Shown piece after piece: positions 10,148 to 19,865 of a DNA stretch of 64,000 nucleotides. The notes beneath the pieces are model-generated. The model was not told the origin of the DNA and made no database searches. It saw only the letters and a list, made by a program, of their open reading frames with translations. Position 1 is the first letter of the stretch; each line of letters begins with the position of its first letter. Position numbers and translations under genes: made by a program. The DNA is from Lepidodermella squamata (taxonomy: Eukaryota > Gastrotricha), in the NCBI GenBank assembly GCA_047495785.1, contig JBLDXI010000074.1:248001-312000 (forward strand). Direction: 5' to 3'.

Positions 10148-11524
10148 TGCCGCCTTTCCTCAACCGCCTTTCCTCAACATATAGCTTCCTCAACATATAG
10201 TTTCCTCAACGCATTGTTTACTCAACATCTGCGCCACTCAACCATGCGCGCGCGAGTGGGGCGCCGAGCGGTCGCGCGACGGGTGTTGAGATGTTTCAAA
10301 ACAGGTGACATTTACTATCACGATTGTAACCAGTCCACCTTAATTGACGGCCACTTAGCTAATACTTTCCACTATTTACGGTTGTTTATATTATTGTTAA
10401 GATTGTCGTTGTTGATTTTATTTGGGATTACCTAAGATTTCCCTGAATGATGCTCCAGTATTGTACAGTGTGCCGCAAAAGTTTAAACGAGAAATCCCTG
10501 ATAGCCCAAGAGCGCTTTTCTAAAAAATGCTCCCAAGTCAAGCCACCGAAGCCGGGTGTACATCACTTGCGCATTTATTTCGAAATTATTCGAACTTCAA
10601 CTTCATACTTTTACCGGCATCCAAAAAGGTGAAACGGCTACTGGCTAGTTCATTCATCGCGCGCCGCGCGCCGAATTCGACCAATTTGACCGATTTGAGG
10701 CACTAAGTTTGTCCCTTGCAGTAATAGTACTAGTGCCTATTTCTCCAAGGTTTGTCCAAGGGAGAGTTAATTCGCCCGCGCATCAATGCCTGCAAACCAC
10801 CATAAAGCAGCCACTTTTTACGAAAAGAGGAAAAAATCGCATAATAGAGCGGTAAAATTGCAGAAAACATTCATGAGCTGATATTTTTTTCTTCGAATGA
10901 AAATGTTTGCCCAACAACAATGGTTTATCTAGCCACCCTCAACCCACCCCCAACCCACCCCCAAACTTTGGCTACCCACCCCCAAGCATTTTGGCATTTT
11001 TTGAAGTTTTGAGGGCTATTTTTACCCCCATTCTACGACTATGTTTCATTTGTCAATAAAATTTTTCATAAGTTGTTGCAATGACAGGCGCGCACATATT
11101 TTTATATTTGCTACACAGTTTTTGGGTCAGAATCAAATAATTTTTAGACGAAGGGATGCGTCATATTCCCTATTAACTTCAAGCCAAAGCCCCACATAGC
11201 ATGAAAATTAACGAAAAATGGAACCAACGTGTTGCCGTTTCCTCATCTCGCGTGCGCGCTAGCGAGGCAGGCGGTGGGCCCCCGTCGTGCGGGTGATATG
11301 ATCTCTCTATGATGAGCGAGTCTTCACTCCATGTTTATCCCCCCAGGAAGAAATTTTATGGCGTGACTTGAAGTTCTTAAACGGCGCTGAGCGCACCCAA
11401 CGACTCGCTAATCCAACTTAATCCCACTTATGCTATGAAGATGTTGAGCTAAGTATAGGTTGAGTAAATGCGTGTTGTGAAGCAAATATATGGTTGAGGA
11501 AAGGCGGTTGAGGAAAGGATGGCG
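10148..11524. mobile_element. TIR element with tandem TTCCTCAAC words at both ends
   Basis: The left end reads GCCGCCTTTCCTCAACCGCC followed by repeated TTCCTCAAC words. The right end is the inverted match (GGCGGTTGAGGAAAGGATGGC). Sub-terminal GTTGAG/CTCAAC words are shared by both ends. The interior (1.4 kb) has no convincing gene and includes a GC-rich patch near 10240-10280. It looks like a non-autonomous DNA element. Confidence 0.6.
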
Positions 11525-11630
11525 AACCAAATATCTATTTAATTTCGGATGACTTGTCGCGGACGATTTGGCATTTCGCCGATAAATTATTCGCTATTAT
11601 TTATTATTTTTATATTTAATATTGGGTCAT

Positions 11631-12031
11631 GCTATTCGCACATAACTATGTACGCGAAAATTGCTATTCGTACGTAGTTTTTTTAGATTTTTCAGCAAGG
11701 TGTGGAAATTCGAAAATTGACGGTAGCATCATGAAATTTTACAGGTAGACGCATCAAAGTGAGAGCTATTAAGTGGCTAAATTTCGTTAGATCATCACCC
11801 AAAGTGTTCGAGTAAGCGTCCCAAAACTGAAATCAGATTATACAGCGTTGCGACTCTAGCATAGGGGGTTCAGGCATGATTTTTTGACGGATACTAGGCC
11901 TAATACTCAGCTATGCGCACGCTAAAAATTAGACTAATCGGATGCCAATTGAGAAAGTTATTGATTTTAGAAATTTCATTTTAAAACTATGTACGAATAG
12001 CAATTTTCGCGTACATACTATGTACGAATAG
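11631..12031. mobile_element. Foldback element with TATGTACGAATAGC ends
   Basis: The left arm (GCTATTCGCACATAACTATG, continuing with GTACGCGAAAATTGC) and the right arm (about 11981-12031, TATGTACGAATAGCAATTTT) are inverted copies. Each arm also contains the TATGTACG word twice. The roughly 300-bp interior is non-coding. Confidence 0.65.
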
Positions 12032-12204
12032 ACATTACGTAATATTTAATACCTATGGTAAATGGTAAATTTTACTAATTTTTATAATTTACCAGGTTTT
12101 ACAGATAATTTTTTATAATTTTGAAAATTTGTAAAAATTTGCAAAGCTTTATAATTTATAATGAAGAAAATCGTCATTTTACTTAGGTGAAAAATATTGA
12201 AAAT

Positions 12205-12620
12205 TCAAGTATTAACCTTCCCATCAAATATAGGCGTCGATTTGGTAGGGCCCGGCCTGACTTGCTCGCAGGATCGGTCCATGGTTTGACGCCGGATGCG
12301 GCATTGTTGCATGAGATTGCTCCTGAGACGTCGCTTGAGGTGGCGTTGAGACGTACCAGGCTCTGATGGTACGTGGGCTTGAAGTGAGTGACCCAGCAGG
12401 TTGTAGTTGGGAACAGCCCTTGGTTGGCCCTGTGGGCTGCAGTTGGGCACAGCCATCACCTGACCATGTTGGTCAGAACCTGGGTATTTGATTCACGAGC
12501 CGATTGACTGCCCGCCATAGGCCCACTCTATCCATGGGCGTGATCGCTGGAGAAAGACGGCATCAACGGCTGTTGAAAGTTGAAAGGAACTGGACGGCTC
12601 ATTTGACCGCCCTGAATTCG
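12205..12620 (-). pseudogene. Pro/Gln-rich coding scrap of unknown origin
   Basis: The minus strand reads a composition typical of disordered linkers: QGGQMSRPVPFNFQQPL and, in another frame, MMAVPNCSPQGQPRAVPNYN. These segments lie in different frames with stops between them. An acceptor-like AG precedes the first segment. It may be a decayed exon of a transcription or RNA factor, but no family is recognisable and chance is not excluded. Confidence 0.2.
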
Positions 12621-13659
12621 CTGGCAGCTTAAAATTTATAAATTATGTTCTTGTACAACATTATTTTGATAAATTACCTGAGGATAGTTAGACATCCCAA
12701 GCGGAAGAAAAATGATTTTGATAATTCCTATAAACAAGAAATTTATTTAAGACATTTTCAAACTCAAATTGTTTGAGGAAACGACGTTTTGACGCTCTAA
12801 AAATGCTGGGCAGAACTTGAAGCTGCTGGTTAATTACTGAGAAGTAATTGACCCGCTAGTTTACGAGGCAGTCATTACGAGCAATCATTACAGCTCAATC
12901 GACCAAATGAAACGCAATGATAAAACTGGTTTAGAAATGTCAACTCCAACGGACTCAAGAGTCAACTCATCAAAAAGCAAACTTTTCGAAAAATTGAAGT
13001 TTTATTTGTGAATGAAAACAAGTCAAATGAACGAAGGCAGTGTGTTTTGCCTTATCATCAGGTTACGCAACATGTGGTGTAAATTAGTTTTCGTGACGCG
13101 TTGATGACAGATAAAATAAGGTTTTGCCGTTTTTATCCGTCGCTCGTCACGCAGACAGTAATTTTGCTGTTACATCGCATAAAAAGCCGTGACAAATGCC
13201 GTAGACATGCCGTTACGCACTTTTTGGGCGACGGGGCTGTCGGGCCTAAGGGACTTTGTGATGGCTGGAGACGGCTAGTAACAGCAGTTGACGGCTAGTG
13301 GGTCGCCGACCTGAAAAAAATCCACGGCTCATCACGGCAAAATCACGGCTAAACCCGTTACAAGCCGTTACATGCCGTAGGATTGTTAAAGGAGAGGTGT
13401 CGCAAGCCGTGATTTGGCTCAGTGTGAAGCCTGGCAATCATTTTACGAACAACACATGATCATGATTAAACAAATTATTGGGAAAATGGCAATTTTTGAT
13501 AATTTTCGTTTGGTGCTAACTATTGAAATTTCATTCCGCTACAGCCAATTTTTGTTCCGCAACAGGCAAATTTGGTTCCGCTAAAAGATATTCTGATTTT
13601 AATTTGATAAAAATTGAAAAAACTTGATAAAAATGTGATTTTATGCAATTATTTTTCAA

Positions 13660-14128
13660 TACCGTATTTACTTGAATAAAGGCCGAATTCCGAATAAAGG
13701 CCGCACGCGAATAATCGCCGCAAAATTGTGTTGTTTACAAAAAAACAATCGAAATAAAGGCCGCACGCGATTAATCAGCGCAGCTCTAACACGCGCGGCA
13801 CAGCATCATCGCGAGAGATGAAAATGTTTAATTATTATTTTTTCAATTTTCAAATATTTTTTTTCTAATGTTCTTCTGAATTTAACGAATTTGTTGCGCC
13901 TTTGCTTTTTACGCCGAAACCGATCCAAACGAAGAAGATGAAATCGAAATGGAGTGACAATAATGAAATAAACAAGTTACATTTGAAAAAAATCTTTTTT
14001 TTGGCTAAGAGAGGAAAATAAAGGCCGCACGCGAATAAAGACCGCACTCGATTAATCGCCGCGTTTTTTACCTTTTCTGAAAAATTAGGAAAATAATCGC
14101 CGCGGCCTTTATTCAAGGAAATACGGTA
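13660..14128. mobile_element. TIR element with ACCGTATTTACTTGAATAAAGGCCG ends
   Basis: The left end ACCGTATTTACTTGAATAAA and the right end TTTATTCAAGGAAATACGGT are inverted copies. The words AATAAAGGCCGCACGCG and AATCGCCGC recur several times inside each end. About 470 bp long, with no convincing gene. Confidence 0.75.
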
Positions 14129-14800
14129 TTTGAGAAATTATCGACTGAGAGAGTCCCGACTCGAGCGAAAAATTTTCGCTGTGCTTATTTGGCTCGAATT
14201 TAATCTAGTTTCGCAATTTGAAATTAGATTTGAAATTTGAACTTTTTTCAGATCGTGTCAAATGGGTCTGACAGCGGAGCGACGCGGCTCTTCAAGCAGC
14301 TCAAGGCTAAGCTCCACAGCCATCACTGCGATGTCAATCATCAGCGGCGAGCGTTATCGGAAGAGTAGCAATGAATTTCTGTGCCAACAAAGTCCAACAA
14401 ACTTCAACAAAGCCTCAATCTATTTCTTCTGCTCCGCAATTTCAACGATTACCCATTTCGACGTCTGGTCGATTCCTATGAAGTCGAAGCAAAATCTAGT
14501 AACAACTACGTTTTGATGACTTGCCGTTTTCTCTTTTAAAACTTGTTTTTTTGATGAAATGTGATTCATTAGTGGTACGGATAAATTATACCAATAAATT
14601 CGATTGAAATGGATATGCAACGCGTCTGAAGAAAGAAAATCCGAGGCTTTTCATGATCCAAGGAAAAGGAATAAGTTAACGAGTTTATTGCATTCTTCAA
14701 TTTTTCATCAGTTTGAATAGGAAGTATAGCGCATTCAAGAGATTCAAGTACCATAGATATTCAAGAGGCACTTAATCAATAATAATGCAAAATCGAATGT

Positions 14801-15059
14801 TTAAACAAAGCCAAGGAAGCATTTTACAGCTTGGCGGCGGACGGCAAGCGTGGCATTCGCAGCAACGGGCAGGCCGTAAAATTGGCAAAGTTCATTAATC
14901 CGATGGCCGTTAGCGTTGCTAAGGCTGCTGAGGAGACGAGGCGCGGCGAATTCGAGACGATGAAGAGTTTGATTTGGCGGGTAGCGGATCGCAATCGCTT
15001 CCCCCGGGCCGGCCGTCTGCTGGTGGTCTCGGTTTTCTTTCTTCACATCCGAGAGAAGC
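14801..15059 (-). pseudogene. Partial copy (second exon) of a two-exon orphan gene
   Basis: This is a 259-bp open stretch with a splice acceptor (TACCAG before GCTTCTC). It has the same length and phase as exon 2 of the gene at 23287-23986, with most residues identical, including RINELCQFYGLPVAANATLA. Homology extends downstream through the 3' flank to about 14756 and upstream about 60 bp into the intron. The first exon is not seen in the following kilobase, so this copy looks 5'-truncated. The maintained reading frame suggests a recent copy or a distant, unseen first exon. Confidence 0.6.
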
Positions 15060-15691
15060 CTGGTAAAAGCAGGGAAAAACTCACATTATTTACTAAACTT
15101 TATAAGTACGTAAGATCTGATAATGTTGGGGCCCAAGTCAGAAACGTGCCCGAACGCGTTCGGGTATACCCGAGCCCGACTGGGTAATAGCGTTTTGCCT
15201 GTTCGCACTCTGGCTGTTTCAAATGCTGCCCGTATGCAGCGTTTACGTTAAATGGATGAAAATGAAGCAAATCCCGCATGAGTGGACACGGGTAAGAGCA
15301 GGTATCAGCCCGAGTACGGCTGAGAGAACAATAGAACGAACGGCGCATTGTTCTGCGCGCGGTCATACTTTTATACTTCTCCGGGCTTGGGCACCGTTGA
15401 TGCCCGAGTTCGACTATCGACTACAATAATAGCAGGGCGCGCCATGCTAATAAACATTTTTAAAGAAAAGGCAGCAATTTTAGTGAACCAAGGCAGCAAA
15501 GAAACAATCGCATTATTTTTATTTTCCAGTTGTTAAGTGTTAGATTCGGCTTTATTCGGCTGAATAATTCAATAGATAATAAGTTGATTAAAATAGATAG
15601 TGCATAAAGAAGGCAAAATTTGGTACTGTGATTCACGCGCTTATTGTTCGATATTTGTCCCACAGAAATTTGGTGAAAGTATTTTCAGCCA

Positions 15692-16726
15692 TCAAGTCCC
15701 AATAAGTTCTGCTTGCAATCTGGGCCGGAAGAGATTCAAAATAAACTCCGAGCAATTCGGGCAGCAGCGATTTCCTCGACGCATAATTTCACAAATGCAA
15801 GAGAAATGAAACGAATGGTTGCATGTTGCCTGTGCCCAATCTTCAACGCGAATATCGGTCTTACAAATTTCGCAAATGCCAACTGATGCGTGAGCTTCTT
15901 TCATAATGTAGTCGATGGCTTCAGCCGCTCTCTTCTTTGCGCCCATCAATGGAGCGCCGATCATCTGGAAATATCGAAGCAAGATGTACTCCATCAATTC
16001 AACGAAGCTTATCGGCGCGGGGCCAAACTTGGTTTCACATTTGTTGATGAAGTTGTTCAGCTCATTCAGACAATTTTTACGATAATGCTCATTCTTCTTC
16101 GCATATTTTCCTAATCCATTCTCGGTTAGGATCACCCGATTGCCAATTTTATCGAAAAACTGCTGCATTTCCGAATCATCTGCTCATAACGGGATTGAAA
16201 AATGAACAGAGGCTTTGAAAGCTTCAAGCATACCCTTTAGCCAGTTTTTCATAGATTCCTCCTGCGAATCGTCCATACCCTTTTTGTAATGCGTAGCGAC
16301 AACTATGCAGTTGGAGGCCCATCGAGAATCGAACATCTTCGAGATGAGAGCTAAATTCGCTCGTTCTTCACTTGAAACGCGGCCAAATTGCATCACGATG
16401 ATGATGCCATGCAATCCCAATTTCGCCCTTCTTATGAACTTGGTCAAGTTAAATTTCAGTTCAGTATTTGAAGAGCCGCTATCCCCGAAACCAACTGTAT
16501 CAGCAAAGAGCGTGTTCATCTTTGAATTGACAATCCAGCTTTGCTGTTTGGTCACTGAATTTACGGTGCAGTCGATTGGACATGGCGACTTGCATGCTTC
16601 CACACTGAAGTCCTGATTTTGCAGCATGTTAACTATTGTTGATTTACCTTTGCCCGTAGTTCCAACGACAATAATAATTCGCCGTACTGCAACATCAGCA
16701 TTGGTTTCGGGAATGGGATGAGACAT
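15692..16726 (-). CDS. AIG1/GIMAP-type GTPase fused to a RING-H2 finger (gene 1)
   Basis: Two exons (16726-16234 and 16179-15692) joined by a 54-nt intron (GTATGC...GAGCAG) give 326 residues. Reading through the intron meets a TGA, and the splice aligns with the sister gene at 18073. Residues about 14-165 form an AIG1-family GTPase: P-loop GTTGKGKST, DTVGFGD as the G3 switch II motif, the AIG1-type NSVTKQ segment, and ATHYK at the usual G4 place. A helical middle follows. The RING-H2 near the C-terminus is CEICKTDI ... CNHSFHFSC ... CCPNC (C-x2-C, C-x-H, H-x2-C, C-x2-C). Known families suggest guanine-nucleotide-dependent self-assembly coupled to ubiquitin transfer. That link is inferred. It is transcribed away from the sister gene. 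Confidence 0.85.
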
Positions 16727-18072
16727 CTCTTGGGTGATGTAGCTTCTAAATCAATAGAAACATTCAATTCAAATAGTAATCTAGGAGCTATAACAGTGTG
16801 ATAAAGAAAACAAATGATTAAGCAAAAGTTTCCGTGTGACTTTCGAACTTTGGATTCTCACGTATTGTCAAGTAGGCACGCGATCTGCCAACACAGACGT
16901 ATAGGCGCGTAGATGATTTTCGGCGCGTGTGAAACCTATTTTCGCGCCCTGACACACTGCTCACATTTTGCAGCCAGCCATAATTGTCTGAAACAAGCTT
17001 GAAATAATGTCGCCCATGATACTTCGAAACGTTTGCTCGGTTAGCAAAGCTCATTAATTACTTTCCTGGTTTGCTTGTTTCACGGTTCCCATATGTTTAA
17101 ATTGCTCACTTTAATTGATGCTTCGCAATTAGATATCGCAATTAGTGGCTCATTCTAGGGTGTTTATTTAGCAGGGTTTGGTCGCTGCTGGGAGCGGTGA
17201 TTAACAAAAAATGGGGCTTGTAAGCAGCCGTCCAAGTGGCGAAATTATGAAGAAATCGAAGAGGCTGATACTGTCTACAGGATCACGATGGTTCTAGTCC
17301 TTATGAATTGAATTACATTTTTTAGCTGAAATAGATTTTATCGCATTTTCTGCTTTGAAAAAACTAATCAACGCTATACAACAATAATGACGGATTCAGA
17401 TGGACTCTCGAAACCATCGGGCTCCTGTAGACAGTATCAGCCTCTTCGACCACTACGCCACGATGATGGCTCATAATTTCGCCACTTGGACGGCTGCTTA
17501 CAGCTTCACCGAAAAAGCCCAATTTTTTGTTAACCACCGGCTCTTTGCTCTCGTAAAGTGTGAACAAACATTTTTTTGCCTCGCTTCGCGCGGACAGCAT
17601 TTTCCTCATCAGATTTCTCTCCCGAACCCCATTCTAACGGAAAGTTGTGGAAAGTTCACCCCAGGCTAGATCTATCGATTGGCGAAAACCGCATTGAAGA
17701 ATTCCTCATGGTTACGAAGTTATTAAAAAAAACTCGAGGCAAAAAAAAGTTTGCGCATACTTTATTTTGAAAATTAATTCAAAATATAGCTATACTCTAT
17801 ACGATGCAAGCTTCTATTCGAAAGTTGCGAAGGCAGTTTTATTTGATTCTATTTTTTTTAAACTTGCTGGCCCTACCAACCCAAAACTTTAGCACGCGGC
17901 AATTCACGAATTACAATAAGCGTATAGACGTGCAATTAATATGGCGCCCTGCCTTGTTATCCGGGCACTATCCTGTATTTTGAATGATTATTGACCTCGA
18001 GGCTCTGCATACGAGACTGCCTTCTATTTAGGTTCTGCCTTCTGATACGGTATATATAATTAAGGAACTCTC
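16727..18072. other. Divergent intergenic region between the two GTPase-RING genes
   Basis: It presumably carries both promoters. TATATATAA at about 18051-18059 lies about 15 nt before the gene 2 start codon. The interior contains an inverted pair of related segments, 17219-17292 and 17405-17510. They share a coding-like stretch, and the left one lacks about 26 bp present in the right. An open stretch at 16818-17054 (minus) has no recognisable content. Confidence 0.4.
17219..17510. repeat. Inverted pair of a small coding-like fragment
   Basis: The left copy (AGCAGCCGTCCAAGTGGCGA at about 17224, on the plus strand) recurs as its reverse complement at about 17490. Both continue through GAGGCTGATACTGTCTACAGG. 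The right copy has about 26 extra bases in the middle. On the minus strand it reads RPSGEIMSHHRG...EEADTVYRSPM. The origin of the fragment is unknown. Confidence 0.55.
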
Positions 18073-19133
18073 ATGGATGTGGTCCAAGATGTTCCAATCA
18101 AGAAAGTCATCTACACAATGGGGAGAACTGGGACCGGAAAGTCATTGATTGCTAATATGCTGTACAACAACGACTACTCAGTTATAGCATGCTCACAGCC
18201 TTGCGCAATCGGCAATACAGCAAACTCCGTTACCAAACAATGCCGATGGATCTTTGACCCAAAACGAGGCTACTTGTTCGCCGATACCGTTGGCCTTGGT
18301 GACCCTGTGAAGAAGCCCGAGGATGTTTCAAAGGAGCTGAAAAAAATGCTTCGAACAGCCGAGCTTGGCGTGCATTGTATCTTCTTTGTCGTCAAGTTCG
18401 GCAGGCTTACAGACGAGGAGATCAAAAATTTTGAAATCTTGCCGCTCATTTTTGACAGCACGTGGGCTGATCGTTGCGTGTTGGTGGTCACTCATTATGA
18501 AGGCGAATTGGCGGATATAGATGGCGTAGATTTAAAGCTAGCAAAGTGGGCTGGTGGAGAGAAACGTATGCTGTGGTTTCTCCAGAAAATCAAACGCCGA
18601 GTAATATTCACAGATAATTCAATCGATGGTGACTGCGAGGAGGAAAGCCGGTTTGTTATTTGTAGAAATGTTCGTTAAAATCTTGCATTGAAACTGATGT
18701 ACGCAGTCCGGATCGGCGCGACTGTCTCAATCAACTGAACGCATTCATAGATGATGCCGATTCGGTCACGCGCGCTGCAAGTCATGGCATTTTCGAGTAC
18801 GCGGCCCGTATCAAATACTTAATCGAGAACATATTAATAAAGTTTGGCGTGATGAATGAACGTCAACAACTTATTAATAAGATGCTACCGCAGCTGTTGA
18901 AGTCTGGCTGCAGCGTTGGCACGGCAGAAGACTGCGCAATTTGCCTCGAAGAGGTCGACGTGCGGAATATGTGTCGAACGTCATGCAACCACTTTTTCCA
19001 CTATGAGTGCCTGCGCAGGGTGGTCGATAACTGTGATGGTACCTGCCCCATATGCCGCTCGCCGGTGACAATCATCACTCGCCCTCTGTTACGCGATGAG
19101 CAGATGGTAGTAGATTCCAAGACTGCCGCTTGA
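18073..19133 (+). CDS. AIG1/GIMAP-type GTPase fused to a RING-H2 finger (gene 2)
   Basis: Exons 18073-18650 and 18707-19133, with a 56-nt intron (GTTTGT...ACGCAG), give 334 residues. The GTPase part has P-loop GRTGTGKSL, NSVTKQC, DTVGLGD and VVTHYEG. The RING-H2 near the end is CAICLEEV ... CNHFFHYEC ... CPIC, with all eight metal ligands in place. After the intron the two sister proteins align (DCLNQLNAFID against NCLNELNNFIN), which confirms the splice. Neither gene has an obvious membrane anchor. The head-to-head layout with gene 1 suggests tandem-inverted duplication and possibly shared regulation. AIG1-family GTPases occur in innate immunity in animals and plants. A role here is inference only. 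Confidence 0.87.
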
Positions 19134-19865
19134 TCATTTCAGATGGTACACGAGGGATCGAATGGCAATGCTCGTTAACTGTGTAGCAAGTGATGGTCCG
19201 CTAATTTCTTTCATTTATTCTTGCATTTTATTTTATTCCAATTTTTCAATTGGTAATCATCACGTGAACGTCTCTGGATCGATTTACTTTGAAATGATTG
19301 AACTCTGACGAGAAATATATCAAACTACTACTAATGTATATATCAAAGCTAGTCAAATGAAAGTAAATAATGTATGACTTGCACACACTTTTTCTGAAGT
19401 AGTTGTATCCGAAGTATCATAGTCGTTATTTTACGAAGTTCAGATTTTGATATGGGCGGACATGAGGCATTTTGCATACTTATACATACAGCGTGCGTGT
19501 ATTCGAGACAATCGACAAAGTCTTGAACTAGGTGAAAAATGTCGGGTGAAAATCTATATTCAGATGAGTAAGAACCGACAGCGCGCCCATTGGGCATTGA
19601 TTAGAATCGGCTGTCAAAACAAAGAAAACCTCGACGGTAACTGGTTCGGTAATTTTTGGTATTTTACCCGGTTGGACCAAAATTTTCCGGAATATTTTAA
19701 TCACATTACCAAGTGACATACCTTTAATATTGTTCTCGTGATTTTCATAATTTTTCTAAAAACTTTCTGGCCATGTCAAATGAAAAAGTTCAGAAAATTT
19801 AAAAAAATCGTCTCTCATTTTAGAGCTTCTGAACCGTGTATTTTCTTTGCTTGCGTACTTTATGT

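Larger units (their letters stand above)
8385..15691. other. Gene-poor repeat island
   Basis: Seven kilobases without a convincing intact gene. In order there is plain AT-rich sequence (8.4-9.1 kb); an end rich in CCGTTACAAGCCGT-like words (9.25-9.56 kb); a long palindrome (9564-9791); a decayed RGG-coding exon (9900-10130); two inverted-repeat elements (10148-11524 and 11631-12031); a Pro/Gln-rich scrap on the minus strand (12205-12620); a second CCGT-word-rich end (13.1-13.44 kb) in opposite orientation to the first; a TIR element (13660-14128); and a partial copy of an orphan gene (14801-15059). The stretch 15.1-15.5 kb has short inverted CCCGAGC-type words. Confidence 0.5.

Noticed and set aside
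12205-12459. 84-residue minus-strand protein as a real gene
   Set aside because: Neighbouring similar composition lies in other frames with stops; kept only as a low-confidence coding scrap.
15100-15450. Overlapping open frames with GC-rich sequence
   Set aside because: They lie on both strands, show no family, and follow short inverted CCCGAGC-type words that explain the lack of stops.
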